Source of the DNA: Flavobacteriaceae bacterium
GTDB taxonomy: Bacteria; Bacteroidota; Bacteroidia; Flavobacteriales; Flavobacteriaceae
DNA length: 9,065 nucleotides
Direction of reading: 5' to 3'
Assembly (NCBI GenBank): GCA_016763715.1
Contig: JAESTG010000423.1
Coordinates: 1-9,065, forward strand
Below the pieces are notes generated by a model. That model searched no databases and had not been told where the DNA came from. It saw only the letters and a list, made by a program, of their open reading frames with translations. A program made the position numbers and the translations under genes. Positions 7,130 to 9,065 of this stretch are shown here, piece by piece (the first letter of the stretch is position 1; every line of letters begins with the position of its first letter).

Positions 7130-8605
7130 ATGAACCCTTTTAAATACAAGAGCATATTATATTTTATTAGCTTAGTTATTCTTGCCACGCTCTGTATTCA
7201 GGTATATTGGACTTATAAAAATTACCAAGCGGGGAAACAGCAACTAATCAATGATGTACAAACCAGCTTAGACAATGCCGTCGATCAGTATTTTACAGAA
7301 TTGGCCACCAAAAGCCCCTTTCGTACAATTATGGATACTGTAAATCTAGGTCAAAGCATACAGATACAGGGAAATAACATTCTTAAATTTGGCGATTCTG
7401 TTTGGACACATCGAGATAGCAATCGAAGATTCCCAGAAAGCATGACCATACTTCAGTCTTTTACTTCCGATAGTATTGACTTTAATATTGCCATTATTGA
7501 TAGTTCATCAATTGAAAAAGCAAACAATTCCATCTTTGAGTTTATTCGATCTTCTAAAAACCCAATTACGGAGCTCTCTTCAAAAATCATTATTTCTATT
7601 TCTGAAGATCGACTTTCCCTGAGCAAAGTGGATAGCTTATTTACTTCTGAATTGAATCGTAAAAACATTGCTGTAGATTATGGTTTAAGTTACAAGGAGA
7701 CTTTTGAAAAAAACGACACTCTACGAGCGGATATCATCCGAAAAGCAACTATGGAAACTACCTCGAAATCGCCGTACTTTTTTCACAACAATAGCCTAAA
7801 AGCACATTTCACTAATGTAACCTTAGCCGTGTTAAAGAAAAATTTACTTGGCATTTTCCTATCCTTTGTTTTAGTAGCCAGCGTTATTTTTTGCCTTTTA
7901 TATCTGCTGAAGATTATCAAACAGCAAAAACAATTGGCTGAGGTTAAAAACGACCTTATTAGTAATATCACCCATGAGTTTAAAACGCCTATTGCCACCA
8001 TTGGCATTGCGATGGAAGCCATACAAAAATTCAATGCCGAAAACGATTCAGAAAAGAACCTTCGGTATGCAAAAATATCGGGAGAGCAAGTGGATAAATT
8101 GAATATGATGGTTGAGAAATTATTGGAAACCGCCACCTTAGACAGTGAAAAGCTCCAGCTTAATTTTGAACCGAATAATTTAGTAGAGTTACTTCGGAAG
8201 GCTTCTCAGAAAGAGGCTTTTTCAGTAGGAAATAAGACCATTACTTTTAGCACTTCGGAAGAAGAAATTTATTTTCCCATTGATATATTTCATTTCGAAA
8301 ATGCCATCAATAATATTGTGGACAACGCTATTAAGTATGGAGGCGAAGATATTTCAGTGAAAATTAAAAAAGACAAAGACAGGATACATATTTCTATTAA
8401 TGACAGTGGCAATTCATTAACCGAAGCTCAGAAAAAACAGATTTTTGAAAAATTCTATCGCGTTCCCAAGGGCAATACACACGATGAAAAAGGCTTTGGT
8501 ATTGGTCTGTACTATTCAAAAAAGATTATTGAAAAACATAAAGGAAGTATCTCACTGTCTATAAAACCAAATACTCAATTTAACATCTCACTTCCTCATG
8601 GATAG
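7130..8605 (+). CDS. Membrane sensor histidine kinase (HisKA / HATPase_c)
   Basis: This is a 491-residue protein with ATG at 7130-7132. It has a first membrane segment at about 9-27, a periplasmic region of about 210 residues with no family I recognise, a second membrane segment at about 239-260, and a HisKA helix with the phosphoacceptor His282 in THEFKTP. The HExxT arrangement (E283, T286) also allows phosphatase activity. The ATP-binding domain shows the N box with Asn399 (NNIVDNAIKYG), the G1 box DSGN (425-428), an F box (IFEKFYRVP) and the G2 box GFGIGL (455-460). All key residues are present, so it should be active. No HAMP or PAS domain is evident; the second membrane segment leads by a short helix to HisKA. 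The layout resembles the RprX-type kinases of Bacteroidota. It overlaps the response regulator gene by 8 bases, indicating translational coupling. Confidence 0.95.
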   Translation: MNPFKYKSILYFISLVILATLCIQVYWTYKNYQAGKQQLINDVQTSLDNAVDQYFTELATKSPFRTIMDTVNLGQSIQIQGNNILKFGDSVWTHRDSNRRFPESMTILQSFTSDSIDFNIAIIDSSSIEKANNSIFEFIRSSKNPITELSSKIIISISEDRLSLSKVDSLFTSELNRKNIAVDYGLSYKETFEKNDTLRADIIRKATMETTSKSPYFFHNNSLKAHFTNVTLAVLKKNLLGIFLSFVLVASVIFCLLYLLKIIKQQKQLAEVKNDLISNITHEFKTPIATIGIAMEAIQKFNAENDSEKNLRYAKISGEQVDKLNMMVEKLLETATLDSEKLQLNFEPNNLVELLRKASQKEAFSVGNKTITFSTSEEEIYFPIDIFHFENAINNIVDNAIKYGGEDISVKIKKDKDRIHISINDSGNSLTEAQKKQIFEKFYRVPKGNTHDEKGFGIGLYYSKKIIEKHKGSISLSIKPNTQFNISLPHG

Positions 8606-9065
8606 TCTCACCAAAATACTACTTGCAGAAGACGAAGCAGCCTTGGGGCAAATTGTCAAAGAAAGCTTAGAAACAAAGGGGTTTACAGTACATTTATGCC
8701 CCGATGGAGCTGTGGCGTTAGAAACTTATTATAAAGAGAAGCCTCAATTGCTCATTTTGGATGTCATGATGCCTAAAAAAGACGGCTTTACCCTTGCCAG
8801 AGAAATACGAATGCAGGATGCTCATATTCCAATTATTTTCCTCACGGCCAAGTCTCAAACTCAAGATGTCGTAGAAGGGTTTACCCTTGGTGGAAATGAC
8901 TATTTAAAGAAACCCTTCAGTATGGAGGAGTTAATTGTTCGGATTAAGAATCTACTCCAAACCAACCAACAGGGAGAAGCCTTAGAAATGTCCATTGGTC
9001 ACTATCAATTTTTGTTCAAGCAACAAACACTTCAGTATAAAAAAGAAGAAATTATTTCTCTCACC
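8598..9065 (+). CDS. OmpR-type response regulator (3' end outside window)
   Basis: Start ATG at 8598-8600 lies inside the last codons of the kinase gene, and 156 codons are visible without a stop. The receiver domain spans about residues 5-120 with the acidic pair Glu11-Asp12, phosphoacceptor Asp55 in LDVMMP, Thr83 in FLTAK and Lys105 in DYLKKPF, all intact. After a short linker the sequence MSIGHYQFLFKQQTLQYKKEEIISLT (139-156; shown only to place the start of the next domain) matches the opening beta-strands of a winged-helix Trans_reg_C DNA-binding domain. It is the partner of the upstream kinase and resembles RprY-type regulators. The 10-bp-period GTTAA array between the divergent operons is its most plausible site here. 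Confidence 0.94.
   Translation, partial: MDSLTKILLAEDEAALGQIVKESLETKGFTVHLCPDGAVALETYYKEKPQLLILDVMMPKKDGFTLAREIRMQDAHIPIIFLTAKSQTQDVVEGFTLGGNDYLKKPFSMEELIVRIKNLLQTNQQGEALEMSIGHYQFLFKQQTLQYKKEEIISLT

Overview
The window looks like chromosomal DNA from a marine-type member of the Bacteroidota, most likely a flavobacterium. The evidence is an AT-rich composition, short signal peptides ending in A-Q or G-Q, few Shine-Dalgarno sequences, TAnnTTTG-like promoter elements, and gene families typical of that group: GLPGLI proteins, carboxypeptidase-regulatory/OMP_b-brl_3 outer-membrane barrels, DUF4230 and HYR repeat proteins.

Layout. Bases 1-1274 (minus) hold the N-terminal 424 codons of a large secreted protein: signal peptide, a P-domain-like module, then four visible HYR-type repeats of exactly 240 bp. 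A 351-bp AT-rich gap follows (1275-1625). It carries a pair of 16-bp direct repeats offset by 21 bp, upstream of that gene. Next comes a leftward gene group, read from right to left: a GLPGLI protein with a frameshift (7007-6136), an intact GLPGLI paralogue (6019-5138), a large outer-membrane beta-barrel protein with a frameshift (5059-2292) and a DUF4230 protein (2228-1626). Diverging rightward from 7130 is a two-component system: a membrane histidine kinase (7130-8605) overlapped by 8 bases by an OmpR-type response regulator (8598 to beyond the window end).

How the parts may work together. The 122-bp divergent region (7008-7129) contains three GTTAA motifs spaced exactly 10 bp apart. That is the geometry expected for an OmpR-family regulator, and it places the motifs upstream of candidate promoters on both sides. 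The simplest reading is a self-contained envelope module: the kinase senses a periplasmic signal, the regulator acts at the GTTAA array, and the output is two secreted GLPGLI proteins plus an outer-membrane barrel. This is inference; the biochemical role of GLPGLI proteins is not known to me.

Oddities. Two genes of the leftward group each lack one base in a way that exactly splits an otherwise complete reading frame (near 4023 and in the T5 run 6469-6473). The rest of each protein is well preserved, so these are either very recent mutations, slippage sites or sequencing errors. Both GLPGLI proteins also end in a basic stretch followed by a terminal Gly-Gly.
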